Shown: piece by piece, positions 1 through 6,608 of the stretch
How positions within the stretch are numbered: position 1 is the stretch's first letter
How the letters are laid out: each line of letters opens with the position of its first letter
Assembly (NCBI GenBank): GCA_027297485.1
Contig: JAPUHZ010000404.1
Span: forward strand, 1 to 14,318
DNA: 14,318 nt
Source: Deltaproteobacteria bacterium
GTDB taxonomy: Bacteria; Desulfobacterota_B; Binatia; UBA9968
Reading direction: 5' to 3'
Position numbers and translations under genes: made by a program
Notes under the pieces: generated by a model
Seen by the model: only the letters and a program-made list of their open reading frames with translations
Told to the model about the DNA's origin: nothing
Databases searched by the model: none

Positions 1-722
1 GAGCTGGGGAGGAGCTGGTTCATCGTGCCGAAAGGATCCTCGCCGAAGTGGATGGGATTAATGAGGCCGTAGACGAAATTAAAGGGCTAAAGAAAGGCAA
101 ACTCTCGGTTGGTGGCTCAGCCCTTGCTGCGGCATCTTTTCTTCCCGTAATCATCCAGGCATTCAAAAAAAACCATCCCGGGGTCGATGTCACCTTACGG
201 ATCCAAGGAAGTGAGAGTTTGCAGAAACAACTCCTAGATGGGGATCTGGAGCTAGCCGTCGTGGCCCGGGCCCCTCATTCCCCTCTATTATTTAGCGAGC
301 TTTACCGTGAGGAGGAGGTTGTGGTAATTGCGCCACCCAATCATCCGCTTGCTAGAAAACACTCCATCTCTCTAGAGCTTCTTGCAAGGGAGCGTTTTGT
401 TGTCAGCAAGAAGGATAGTCAAATGCGTGATACCGTTGAGAGAATCTTTGCCGGCAGAGGACTCCCTTTCATTCCCTCGCTAGAATTGGATATCCTTTTC
501 GGTGGTAGGGATGCCATTAAGAACGCAGTGGCGAACGGCATTGGCATCAGCGTCATCTCTAAGTCTTATGTGGACTCGGACCTCAAGACAGGGCGGCTGA
601 AGGTACTAAAGGTTCCGGAACTTAAATTTAAACGGACCATGTATATTACCGTTCATAAGGACCGGCAGAATTCTCCTCTGGTTCAAGTGTTCAAAGCCTT
701 TTTAAGAAAGTATAACAAGTAG
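1..722 (+). CDS. LysR-type transcriptional regulator, C-terminal part (5' end outside window)
   Basis: The reading frame is open from base 3 and ends at TAG 720-722, so the GTG at 48 is internal and the gene starts upstream of the window. The first residues (AGEELVHRAERILAEVDG) match the linker helix that follows the winged helix-turn-helix in LysR regulators. The next stretch, LKKGKLSVGGS, is the usual entry into the periplasmic-binding-protein-like effector domain. That domain appears complete: FLPVIIQAFKKNHPGV, the LLDGDLELAVV strand, HPLAR, and an AVANGIGISVIS segment near the end. The DNA-binding domain is not visible. LysR proteins normally control a neighbouring, often divergent gene; that side is outside the window, so target and inducer cannot be named. 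Confidence 0.9.
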   Translation, partial: AGEELVHRAERILAEVDGINEAVDEIKGLKKGKLSVGGSALAAASFLPVIIQAFKKNHPGVDVTLRIQGSESLQKQLLDGDLELAVVARAPHSPLLFSELYREEEVVVIAPPNHPLARKHSISLELLARERFVVSKKDSQMRDTVERIFAGRGLPFIPSLELDILFGGRDAIKNAVANGIGISVISKSYVDSDLKTGRLKVLKVPELKFKRTMYITVHKDRQNSPLVQVFKAFLRKYNK

Positions 723-1131
723 TAGCGAAATCCAGGGCTAACGCCTAAGCAAAAACCTTTCTCTCAGCTGCCGTTACTTTTTTCCAAATTGGTTTTTGTC
801 CTCCGGCCTTAAAAGCAGAAGGCTAACTCCTCTTTTCTCCTGGAGAGCCTATTCAGTTCCTTCCGTTCCTGCTCTTGGTCTCTTCCGTAGGTTGGAAGAG
901 AAACATTAGCTAAAAAAACCGCCTGCACACCTAGCAATAAGCAGTCTAGTTTTAGCATCATGTCACTCACCTCTGATCTTTTTCTATTCAGACCCCACCA
1001 ACCTCTACTGAGCCGTTGATTTGAAACCTGAACTACCCCAAGCCGGAATAAATGTCCATATCTGTTTGGAAGCTGACGCTACATTGACATAGGCGATCCT
1101 GAGAATTCGGGGGGCTTCGCCCGTCCTCATA
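723..1131. other. Gene-poor gap after the LysR gene
   Basis: I find no convincing gene or RNA here. A short inverted repeat, GCCTT (806-810) and AAGGC (819-823), is followed by a pyrimidine-rich run and could be a weak terminator for the LysR gene. It lacks a clean U-tract. The frame of the following remnant is open from 1093, after a TAG at 1090-1092. Confidence 0.4.
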
Positions 1132-1694
1132 TTGCAGTTCTTTTCATCGAGCGTGATCTACCCTGCCCTGATTGGCTTGGTTGTTGGAATCATGGTCGCC
1201 GGAGTAGCCGGTTACGGACTTACCAATGTCATCTGGGATCTCAGGAAGATCAGGTCAGTCGTGCATCTCTTATCAACCCACTTGGTGGTTTTAGGGCTGG
1301 CGGTTTGGATTATACTGACCCTCTTTCAGGGAAAGGCGGATAAACGGCCTGAAGAGCTGAGCGGCGGAGAGCAGCAGCGAGTTGCCGTGTCCTTGGCATT
1401 AGCGAACGACCCTTCCCTCATATTGGTAGACGAACCAACAGGCAATCTGGACAGTGAGAACCAGACGCTATGGCGAACTTATTCACGTTGCTGGCCGAGC
1501 GCTATGGTAAAACGGCTATCATGGCCAGCCACGACCCCAAGGCGGTAGAACGATTCACCAAAACCTACTCCATGCGGGATGGCCGCTTCGTCTCAGTGTC
1601 GGTGGAATATCCCCCATTTAGGATTAAGGGCGAAAAAGTCTACTCATCGTTAGGCCCTGCACCAGGATGGAAAAGACCACTACGGTGTAGGTGA
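1132..1694 (+). pseudogene. Decayed ABC-transporter ATPase (LolD/MacB-type) with chimeric N-terminus and frameshift
   Basis: From a TTG at 1132 the first ~65 residues form two hydrophobic segments (about 8-30 and 48-65), unlike any ABC ATPase N-terminus. The sequence then passes into the second half of an ATPase: signature [10 protein letters not shown] (residues 76-85), Walker [17 protein letters not shown] (96-111). Walker A and the Q-loop are absent. After NQ the frame becomes nonsense, but the next frame continues the family from about 1464: [17 protein letters not shown], the H-loop SHDP (His near 1530) and MRDGRFV. One extra G near 1463-1464 would restore the frame. The homology stops near 1595; the frame then runs antisense into the antiporter gene. 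No permease partner is visible. It cannot make a working ATPase. The one-base shift could be a sequencing error, but the missing Walker A half could not. Confidence 0.75.
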
Positions 1695-2847
1695 CCGCCA
1701 GAATAACATCACGCTCCACGCCGGGGGAGAGCGAAAGGGCGAGCGCTACCGAGATGCCACCGCGCAAGCCACCCCAGGTCATGATCCTGACCACGCCTGG
1801 GGAGAAGTCGCGGCGCATGCGGAGGAGGCTGACCGGGATCCCTACGCTTATCCAACGCGCCAGTAGCACGATAGGTATCGCCAGTAGACCCGCCAGCAGG
1901 TAGCCGGTGGTAAACTGTAGCACCAGCACTTCGAGTCCGATCAGGACGAACAACACGGCGTTGAGGACTTCATCGACCAACTCCCAGAAGGTGTCCAGGT
2001 GCTCGCGCGTCTTCTCTGACATGGCCAAGGCACGCCCGTGATTGCCTATCAAGAGCCCCGCCACAACGATGGCAATGGGCGCCGAAAAGTGCAATCCCTC
2101 GGCCAGGGCGTAACCCCCTGTGGCCAGAGCCAGGGTGATCAAGATCTCCACCGAGTAGTTGTCCACGCCCTTGAGCATCCAGTAGGCCAACAACCCTATT
2201 GCCAAACCGAACAGAGCGCCCCCCAACGTTTCCTGAGCAAAGAGAAGACCAATCTCTGCCATGCCCAACTCGTGCGCTCCCTCGGCGATGCCCATCAGCA
2301 CAATGAAAACCACCACGCCGATGCCGTCATTGAACAGCGACTCGCCGGTGATTTTGGTCTCGAGGCTCTTGGGCGCTCCGGCGCTTCTGAGAATGCCGAG
2401 CACTGCGATGGGGTCGGTGGGGGAGATCAAAGCGCCAAACAACAGGCAGTAGATAAAGGAAAGCTTCAAACCAAGCCACTGCAGTGCCATCCAGGTCAGG
2501 CCGCTTACGACCAATGCAGAGATCAGCACGCCGGCTGTGGCCAGTGAGCTAATAACCCACTTTTGCCGCATCAGGTCTTCCAGGTTCACGTGCAGGGCTC
2601 CAGCGAAGAGCAGGAAACCCAGCATGCCGTGGAGCAAAGTCGCGCTGAAGTCAATATCCGCCAGCAAGGACCTCGCTTGGTTTTCCACTCCCCACCCAAG
2701 CTTCCCCAAGGCAATTAGGCCCAGTGACATCAACAACGCGATGAGCATCAGCCCTATGGTGGCGGGCAGTCGAAAGGTGCGCTCGTTGAGGTAGCTGAAC
2801 AGAGCAGCAAGCGTCAACAGTGCAGCCATAACCTCAAACAGGCTCAT
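1624..2847 (-). CDS. NhaP-type Na+(K+)/H+ antiporter, CPA1 family
   Basis: This 407-residue, very hydrophobic protein has about 12 predicted membrane segments. It exchanges cytoplasmic Na+ (or K+/Li+) for external protons at the inner membrane, serving pH and sodium homeostasis. Diagnostic motifs are GALISPTDPIAVLG (Asp145) and TGESLFNDGIGVVVF, whose Asn173-Asp174 pair is the ion-binding motif of electroneutral CPA1 exchangers. A late WGGLRGGISVALAL helix (Arg362) is also typical. The protein ends soon after the last membrane segment (LTMSRLFRP), so it lacks the cytoplasmic TrkA-C or cNMP tail of larger NhaP relatives. The ATG is preceded by AGGAGA at a good distance. It stands alone, with the decayed ABC gene downstream and a repeat upstream. 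Family assignment is firm; ion preference is not readable. Confidence 0.93.
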   Translation of the reverse strand: MSLFEVMAALLTLAALFSYLNERTFRLPATIGLMLIALLMSLGLIALGKLGWGVENQARSLLADIDFSATLLHGMLGFLLFAGALHVNLEDLMRQKWVISSLATAGVLISALVVSGLTWMALQWLGLKLSFIYCLLFGALISPTDPIAVLGILRSAGAPKSLETKITGESLFNDGIGVVVFIVLMGIAEGAHELGMAEIGLLFAQETLGGALFGLAIGLLAYWMLKGVDNYSVEILITLALATGGYALAEGLHFSAPIAIVVAGLLIGNHGRALAMSEKTREHLDTFWELVDEVLNAVLFVLIGLEVLVLQFTTGYLLAGLLAIPIVLLARWISVGIPVSLLRMRRDFSPGVVRIMTWGGLRGGISVALALSLSPGVERDVILAVTYTVVVFSILVQGLTMSRLFRP

Positions 2848-2878
2848 AGAGTTTCTCCTGAGACACCTTCGATCTGGG

Positions 2879-3105
2879 TCAAGACCTATTAGGCAGGGAA
2901 GGCCTGAGCATCAAAGCACTATGGCCAAGATCTTTCAACCTCCTCCGTTTTACCTTGATCCGTCGATAAGGGGCGATTGCTTCGTTGTCGCTTCGGACTC
3001 GCCTCCTCACGTACTGCTCTGTACGCTCCGGTGCGATCCCTCGCTCCGTCTTGAACCCGCCGCCTTCTCGACGGCCAGGGTTTTTAAGGTGTTGCAAGCT
3101 TAGGC
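2879..3105. repeat. Probable dispersed intergenic repeat (not protein coding)
   Basis: Both strands are open through this stretch, giving low-complexity Arg/Pro/Ser-rich translations with no ribosome binding site and no family resemblance. The minus-strand reading (QHLKNPGRREGGGFKTERG and RTEQYVRRRVRSDNEAIA) resembles the spurious peptides produced by dispersed repeats in some environmental bacterial genomes. It contains a short palindrome, CGTAC-N6-GTACG at 3010-3025. Resemblance to known repeats is from memory, so the call is an inference. The bases between this and 3161 hold nothing else apart from a T-run before the next promoter. Confidence 0.4.
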
Positions 3106-3161
3106 GCGGAATACCGTCTTGCTCGAGCGACGCAAAGGATGGGATGAGCTAGATATTTTTT

Positions 3162-3190
3162 TTGACTCTGGGGAGGAACTGTGATAGTCT
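3162..3190 (+). promoter_or_regulatory. Possible sigma70 promoter placing the start close to an ATG
   Basis: TTGACT (3162-3167), a 17-base spacer and TAGTCT (3185-3190) resemble -35/-10 boxes. The -10 is poor; an alternative is GATAGT (3183-3188). The expected start site is within a few bases of the ATG at 3198, suggesting a leaderless or nearly leaderless mRNA. Confidence 0.4.
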
Positions 3191-3197
3191 GCGATTT

Positions 3198-3620
3198 ATG
3201 AAAACGCACTTGCGGAAGAGTTTAATCTTCGGTCTTCTCCTTTTGTTGATTCTGCCTCCCTTGACCCTAAGAGCAGCAGAGCCTGCCCTTGGAAATGAGC
3301 CTCAACTTCAACCAGCGGAGCCTTCGGCCGGAGAGGATTTAGGATACGGGGTCGGGTCGGTCATTGCCAGTCTCTTTTATAGCCCTTTGAAGGTCACTTA
3401 CGCCGGCCTCGGCCTCATGACAGGTGGCCTTGGTTTCCTGCTGAGCGCCGGGCAAGCAGACGTAGCCGATAACATTATCTATCCGGCTGTGCGGGGCAAC
3501 TATATAATCACACCGAGTCACCTTAAAGGCATGGAGCCGGTTATTTTCATAGGGCCGCCTCCGCCCAACAATTCTCACTCTCAGGAGATCTCTCCCATTA
3601 CTCCTCCGTCGCAACGCTAA
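3198..3620 (+). CDS. Small exported protein of unknown function
   Basis: I prefer the ATG at 3198 (140 aa). An upstream TTG at 3162 in the same frame overlaps a likely -35 box and would spoil the signal peptide. From 3198 the protein opens with a classic signal sequence: MKTHLRKS, a long Leu/Ile core, then a probable signal-peptidase site at LRAA|EP near residue 27. The mature part begins with a short Pro/Glu-rich linker. A Gly-rich amphipathic or membrane-associated stretch follows (GYGVGSVIASLFYSPLKVTY, then GLGLMTGGLGFLLSAG), ending in GNYIITPSHLKGMEPV and a Pro-rich tail. It resembles short conserved exported proteins I recall from environmental Gram-negatives, but I know no function. Its TAA overlaps the TAG of lpxA on the other strand (3617-3620), so the two genes converge with no terminator between them. 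Confidence 0.75.
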   Translation: MKTHLRKSLIFGLLLLLILPPLTLRAAEPALGNEPQLQPAEPSAGEDLGYGVGSVIASLFYSPLKVTYAGLGLMTGGLGFLLSAGQADVADNIIYPAVRGNYIITPSHLKGMEPVIFIGPPPPNNSHSQEISPITPPSQR

Positions 3621-4390
3621 GCGCCGAGGCAGACTCCCCGCTTCGAAGATTTGATGAACTCCAGGAGGACAACGACGTTCGGGGAAATCTCTCTGCCAGC
3701 TTCGATCTCCTTGATGGCCAACGAAAGGTTTCGCCCCTTGCGAAACAAGACCCGAAAGACCTCCTTGATCTCACGGACCCTCCGTTCGTCAAAGCCGGCC
3801 CGCTTGAGTCCAACAACGTTCACCCCGCGCACCCTATGCTGCCAGTCGACAACCGAATAGGGAGGGACATCCCGACTGGTGCCGCTAAGTCCGCGCATCA
3901 GAGATAGCTCTCCCACACGAACAAACTGATGCACGACGCAATGGCCGGAGATAAAGGCATGATCCCCCACCTCCACATAGCCACCCAGCAGGGCCCCGTT
4001 GATGATGACAATATGCTCCCCGAGCCTACAGTTGTGTCCCACGTGAGCGCCGGCCATCAAAAAGTTGTGGTTTCCGATCACCGTTGACGATCCTGGCACT
4101 GTCCCTCGGTGAATCTGAACATGCTCGCGAATAATATTGTGGTCCCCAATTCTGAGGTAGCTCTCTTCTCCATGGTAGGCCTTATCCTGGGGGGCGTCAC
4201 CGAGAACCGCCCCAGGGTGAATCTCGTTGCCCTCCCCTATCTCAGTCCAGCCGGTGATGGTGGCGTGGGCCATAACCCGGGTGCCACGTTCAATCTTAAC
4301 CGGCCCATCAATTACCACATAAGGGCCGATCTCCGCTTCCGCGTGGATCTCCGCGCGGGGATCAATAACAGCAGTTGGATGAATGGCCAT
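3617..4390 (-). CDS. lpxA: UDP-N-acetylglucosamine O-acyltransferase LpxA
   Basis: LpxA transfers a 3-hydroxyacyl chain from acyl-ACP to the 3-OH of UDP-GlcNAc, the first step of lipid A synthesis in the cytoplasm. The 257 residues are close to the usual ~260 and form a left-handed beta-helix of hexapeptide repeats, starting [15 protein letters not shown]. The catalytic histidine is His119 in MAGAHVGHNC (E. coli His125). VHQF at 153-156 and SRDVPPY at 172-178 are conserved. Counting from the catalytic His, Gly167 falls at the E. coli Gly173 ruler position, with Arg166 beside it; this hints at a long acyl chain but does not prove one. The C-terminus has the expected helical domain (VNVVGLKRAGFDERRVREI). 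Its ATG shares one base with the yacG stop (TGATG), implying coupled translation. No lpxD, fabZ or lpxB lies beside it. Confidence 0.96.
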   Translation of the reverse strand: MAIHPTAVIDPRAEIHAEAEIGPYVVIDGPVKIERGTRVMAHATITGWTEIGEGNEIHPGAVLGDAPQDKAYHGEESYLRIGDHNIIREHVQIHRGTVPGSSTVIGNHNFLMAGAHVGHNCRLGEHIVIINGALLGGYVEVGDHAFISGHCVVHQFVRVGELSLMRGLSGTSRDVPPYSVVDWQHRVRGVNVVGLKRAGFDERRVREIKEVFRVLFRKGRNLSLAIKEIEAGREISPNVVVLLEFIKSSKRGVCLGA

Positions 4391-4587
4391 CAGGGAAATC
4401 CTTCCTCGTCATCTTCATCTTCCTTCTTGGAGTCCTGCTCTAATTTCTCTCCCGGGATGCGATATCGGTCTCCGGCCCAAGCTCCAAGGTCGATGAGGCG
4501 ACAGCGTTCAGAGCAAAAGGGGCGGTGTGGGTTTTCTTCCCAAGAAACCTCGACTCTACAGATGGGACACCTAACGACACTCGGCAT
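4390..4587 (-). CDS. yacG: YacG family zinc-binding protein, DNA gyrase inhibitor
   Basis: This 65-residue protein has two zinc-ligand pairs, CPIC (Cys7, Cys10) and CSERC (Cys25, Cys29), in the YacG spacing. The family signature [16 protein letters not shown] follows, then YRIPG and an acidic tail ([12 protein letters not shown]). In E. coli YacG binds GyrB and inhibits gyrase; length and motif match, although activity here is inferred from family. The ATG lies 11 bases after the TAA of the decarboxylase-like gene, and an AAGGG ribosome binding site overlaps that stop. Its own TGA overlaps the lpxA ATG. The arrangement implies one message for all three genes. The partners are odd, since yacG more often sits with coaE or pilus genes in proteobacteria. 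Confidence 0.9.
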   Translation of the reverse strand: MPSVVRCPICRVEVSWEENPHRPFCSERCRLIDLGAWAGDRYRIPGEKLEQDSKKEDEDDEEGFP

Positions 4588-4598
4588 AGAAAGAACCC

Positions 4599-5576
4599 TT
4601 ACGTATCGAGGGTGCTGGGCGCAAAGAGATCCTCCACTACCAGTTTCTTTCCTATTAGCCCCTGATCAAGGGAGTAACCCATAAAGCGCTCCAGGTTGGC
4701 CCGGTTTCTCTTCACCCCGTAAGGCCATGGGTCCTCACCCAAGAGCCTTCTCTCCTCCTCAAAGAGATGGCGGCCCCAAGCTAAGCGGGACCAGTTCGGA
4801 TCGTCGTAATAGTGTTTACAAACCTCTTTTGCCTTCTCGAACGCCTCCATTATGCCCCGTGCAAGCCAAGGGTGCTGGTTTAGCACCTCATCCTTAAAGG
4901 CCACCACGTGCATAATGGGATAGAAGCCATTTTTGCGAAAGTATTGGAGTTCCTCCTGCTTGGGATCGGAAAAGAGCCGCCTAATCTTATCCGATCCGCG
5001 CACCACTGCCTGAGGCGGATGGGGGATCATCAAGGCGTCAACCTCCCCCTGTTCCAGCATGGTCCCGATCTTTTTCCCAGGCGGGAGCAGTTGGATGGTT
5101 ACTCCTTCCTGTAGTTTAAAAGGGACCGTCTCCTCTTTGGCCACTACCCACTGAATCCTGCGCCACGGCACGCCGTACTCGGATTGCAAATCCCCCTTCG
5201 CCAGCACCGAAAGAGTTGTCTGGAAGGTGCTGAGCCCTACCTTCCGCCCGATCAAGTCCTTTGGGGACTTGATTCCTGCTCTGACATTCACCCACATCTG
5301 CGAGAGGCTGAAAAGCCGACGGGGAAAGACCGGAATAGCCGTAAACGACATGCCTCGGCTCTTCGCCATCAGATAGGAGGAGAGGGAAAGTTCGCAAATG
5401 TCAAACTCTCTCTTCTGTATCATCCGCTCGTGGCGGTTAACTCCGTGCGTGCCTGGATTCGATTGGCCCACATACAATGCCGTGAGATCCACCCCTTCCG
5501 GTGAGACCGAACCGTCAAAGAAAGGGATATGGCGGTCGTAGTGAGAAAGCGCCATCGTAAGTTTGACTTTTGCCAT
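4599..5576 (-). CDS. 4,5-dihydroxyphthalate decarboxylase-like / NMT1-type binding-fold protein
   Basis: I place the start at the ATG at 5576 (325 aa): it has AGAGGAG eight bases upstream, and family homology begins at [16 protein letters not shown]. An upstream in-frame ATG at 5630 lacks support. The protein has a periplasmic-binding-protein-like fold but no signal peptide, so it is probably cytoplasmic, as expected for Pht5-type 4,5-dihydroxyphthalate decarboxylases rather than ABC solute receptors. Family-like segments are [57 protein letters not shown] and [19 protein letters not shown]. The substrate cannot be inferred; no phthalate dioxygenase or dehydrogenase genes are nearby, so it may act on another aromatic acid or bind a ligand only. 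It heads the unit with yacG and lpxA, downstream of tRNA-Gly. Confidence 0.8.
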   Translation of the reverse strand: MAKVKLTMALSHYDRHIPFFDGSVSPEGVDLTALYVGQSNPGTHGVNRHERMIQKREFDICELSLSSYLMAKSRGMSFTAIPVFPRRLFSLSQMWVNVRAGIKSPKDLIGRKVGLSTFQTTLSVLAKGDLQSEYGVPWRRIQWVVAKEETVPFKLQEGVTIQLLPPGKKIGTMLEQGEVDALMIPHPPQAVVRGSDKIRRLFSDPKQEELQYFRKNGFYPIMHVVAFKDEVLNQHPWLARGIMEAFEKAKEVCKHYYDDPNWSRLAWGRHLFEEERRLLGEDPWPYGVKRNRANLERFMGYSLDQGLIGKKLVVEDLFAPSTLDT

Positions 5577-5698
5577 CGTTTTAACTCCTCTTATCTCTTT
5601 GATTACGCTATTCCCCTCGCTCGTGTCCACCCCAAGTTGAGCCGGATGATTAACGAGGGAATTTGGCTTGAAGTGAAATCATCAAGGTAGGAGAATTT

Positions 5699-5773
<75 letters not shown>

Positions 5774-5795
5774 TCAGAGCAAGGCAGAGAACTTT

Positions 5796-5824
5796 CTTAT
5801 ATGGGTTTTTCTCCGTTTTGTCAA
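5796..5824 (-). promoter_or_regulatory. Strong sigma70 promoter for tRNA-Gly
   Basis: On the minus strand TTGACA (5824-5819), a 17-base spacer and TATAAG (5801-5796) form a near-consensus promoter. The -10 box ends 22 bases before the tRNA 5' end, as expected for a stable-RNA gene. Confidence 0.8.
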
Positions 5825-5871
5825 TGAACAGTCGCCCTGAAAATGAGGTTGGGAAAAGCACCAAGTGCCTG

Positions 5872-5900
5872 TTGACAAGGCGAGAAGACCCAAGTAGGAT
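5872..5900 (+). promoter_or_regulatory. Sigma70-like promoter, probably for the RRM protein gene
   Basis: TTGACA (5872-5877), exactly 17 bases, then TAGGAT (5895-5900). The predicted start near 5907 gives the RRM gene a leader of about 200 bases. The same promoter could instead drive a short non-coding RNA. Confidence 0.5.
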
Positions 5901-5906
5901 TAAGAT

Positions 5907-6108
5907 TCTCTCGTTCAGTATCAGGCCTTCTGAAAGAGAACAGATGAAAGATTGAAGGCCTCAGTATGTGTCACCTTGTGAGCGTGATTAGTGGTTAGGG
6001 TATCCGACCAGAGCGAAGTTCCTACCCTTAGATCCCTCATGTTCTTCTCCTATCAGTGATCCGTGTCCCAAGGCAAAGACCTTTAATGTTCCCAGAATGG
6101 AGGAGAAT
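5907..6108 (+). promoter_or_regulatory. Long structured 5' leader of the RRM protein gene
   Basis: No gene is visible between the promoter and the RRM start. Two inverted repeats could fold in the RNA: AGGCCTTC (5923-5930) with GAAGGCCT (5954-5961), a perfect 8-bp stem, and AGGGTA (5997-6002) with TACCCT (6023-6028). The leader ends in a strong GGAGGAG (6099-6105) before the ATG at 6109. A long leader before a small RNA-binding protein gene recalls cold-shock-type mRNAs, but nothing here shows that regulation directly. Confidence 0.4.
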
Positions 6109-6456
6109 ATGAGCAATAAGTTATATGTGGGCGGTTTGCCCTATTCAATAACAGAAGGGCGCTTGGAAGAGATTTTTGCCGAGCACGGCACTGTTGAGTC
6201 GGCCCGAGTCATCTCGGATAAGTTTACCGGCCAGTCCCGCGGTTTTGGCTTTGTCGAGATGTCCTCATCAGAGGAGGCCCAAAAGGCCATCGCAGCCCTA
6301 AACGACACCCAACTAGACGGGCGAACGCTGGTAGTCAATGAAGCCAGGCCTCAGGAAAAACGCTTTGGTGGCGGCGGCGGTGATCGTGGTGATCGTGGTG
6401 ATCGTGGTGGTGGTGGTGGTGGTGGTAGAAGAGGTGGCGGCCGTAACCGCTGGTAA
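6109..6456 (+). CDS. Glycine-rich RNA-binding protein, single RRM
   Basis: The ATG at 6109 follows GGAGG by five bases; the ATG at 6097 is in frame but overlaps that ribosome binding site. The 115-residue protein begins at the RRM: RNP2 is LYVGGLPY (residues 4-11), RNP1 is RGFGFVEM (about 44-51), and the domain closes with LDGRTLVVNEARP. A tail of Gly, Arg and Asp follows (GDRGDRGDR, a poly-Gly run, RRGGGRNRW), like the RGG-type tails of cyanobacterial Rbp and plant GRP proteins. It should bind single-stranded RNA in the cytoplasm, and relatives are often cold-induced. The gene is monocistronic, with its own long leader and a terminator just after the stop. Confidence 0.95.
   Translation: MSNKLYVGGLPYSITEGRLEEIFAEHGTVESARVISDKFTGQSRGFGFVEMSSSEEAQKAIAALNDTQLDGRTLVVNEARPQEKRFGGGGGDRGDRGDRGGGGGGGRRGGGRNRW
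6379..6426 (+). repeat. In-frame tandem repeats in the RRM protein tail
   Basis: Three exact copies of GGTGATCGT (6379-6405, Gly-Asp-Arg) are followed by seven GGT codons (6406-6426). Both units are multiples of three, so gain or loss of copies changes tail length without shifting the frame. Confidence 0.9.
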
Positions 6457-6484
6457 TTTTTTCCTTATCTTAAGTAAAAAAAGG

Positions 6485-6521
6485 AAAGGGGCGACAGGTC
6501 GGGTCGCTCCTTTTTCTTTTT
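6485..6521 (+). terminator. Intrinsic terminator after the RRM protein gene
   Basis: The stem GGGGCGAC (6488-6495) pairs with GTCGCTCC (6503-6510) with one G-U pair and a 7-base loop. It is extended by AAA/TTT and followed by TTTTTCTTTTT. It starts 29 bases after the stop codon. Confidence 0.9.
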
Positions 6522-6608
6522 AGCTCCTCTGGCTATAGATCTCCGAGCGCAACGCCGTAGATTCGGGTAGATGCGCGCACGCAGCCGTGGGCTGGTGAGA
6601 AATGCGGG

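Noticed and set aside
48..50. GTG as the start of the LysR-family gene
   Set aside because: The frame is open upstream to the window edge and encodes LysR linker-helix residues, so the gene is cut by the edge rather than starting here.
2038..2547. 169-codon plus-strand open frame inside the antiporter gene
   Set aside because: It is antisense to a well-conserved membrane protein, has no ribosome binding site, and its His/Gln-rich translation resembles no family.
4109..4684. 191-codon plus-strand open frame across lpxA and yacG
   Set aside because: It runs antisense through two recognised genes, with a low-complexity serine run where yacG encodes its acidic tail.
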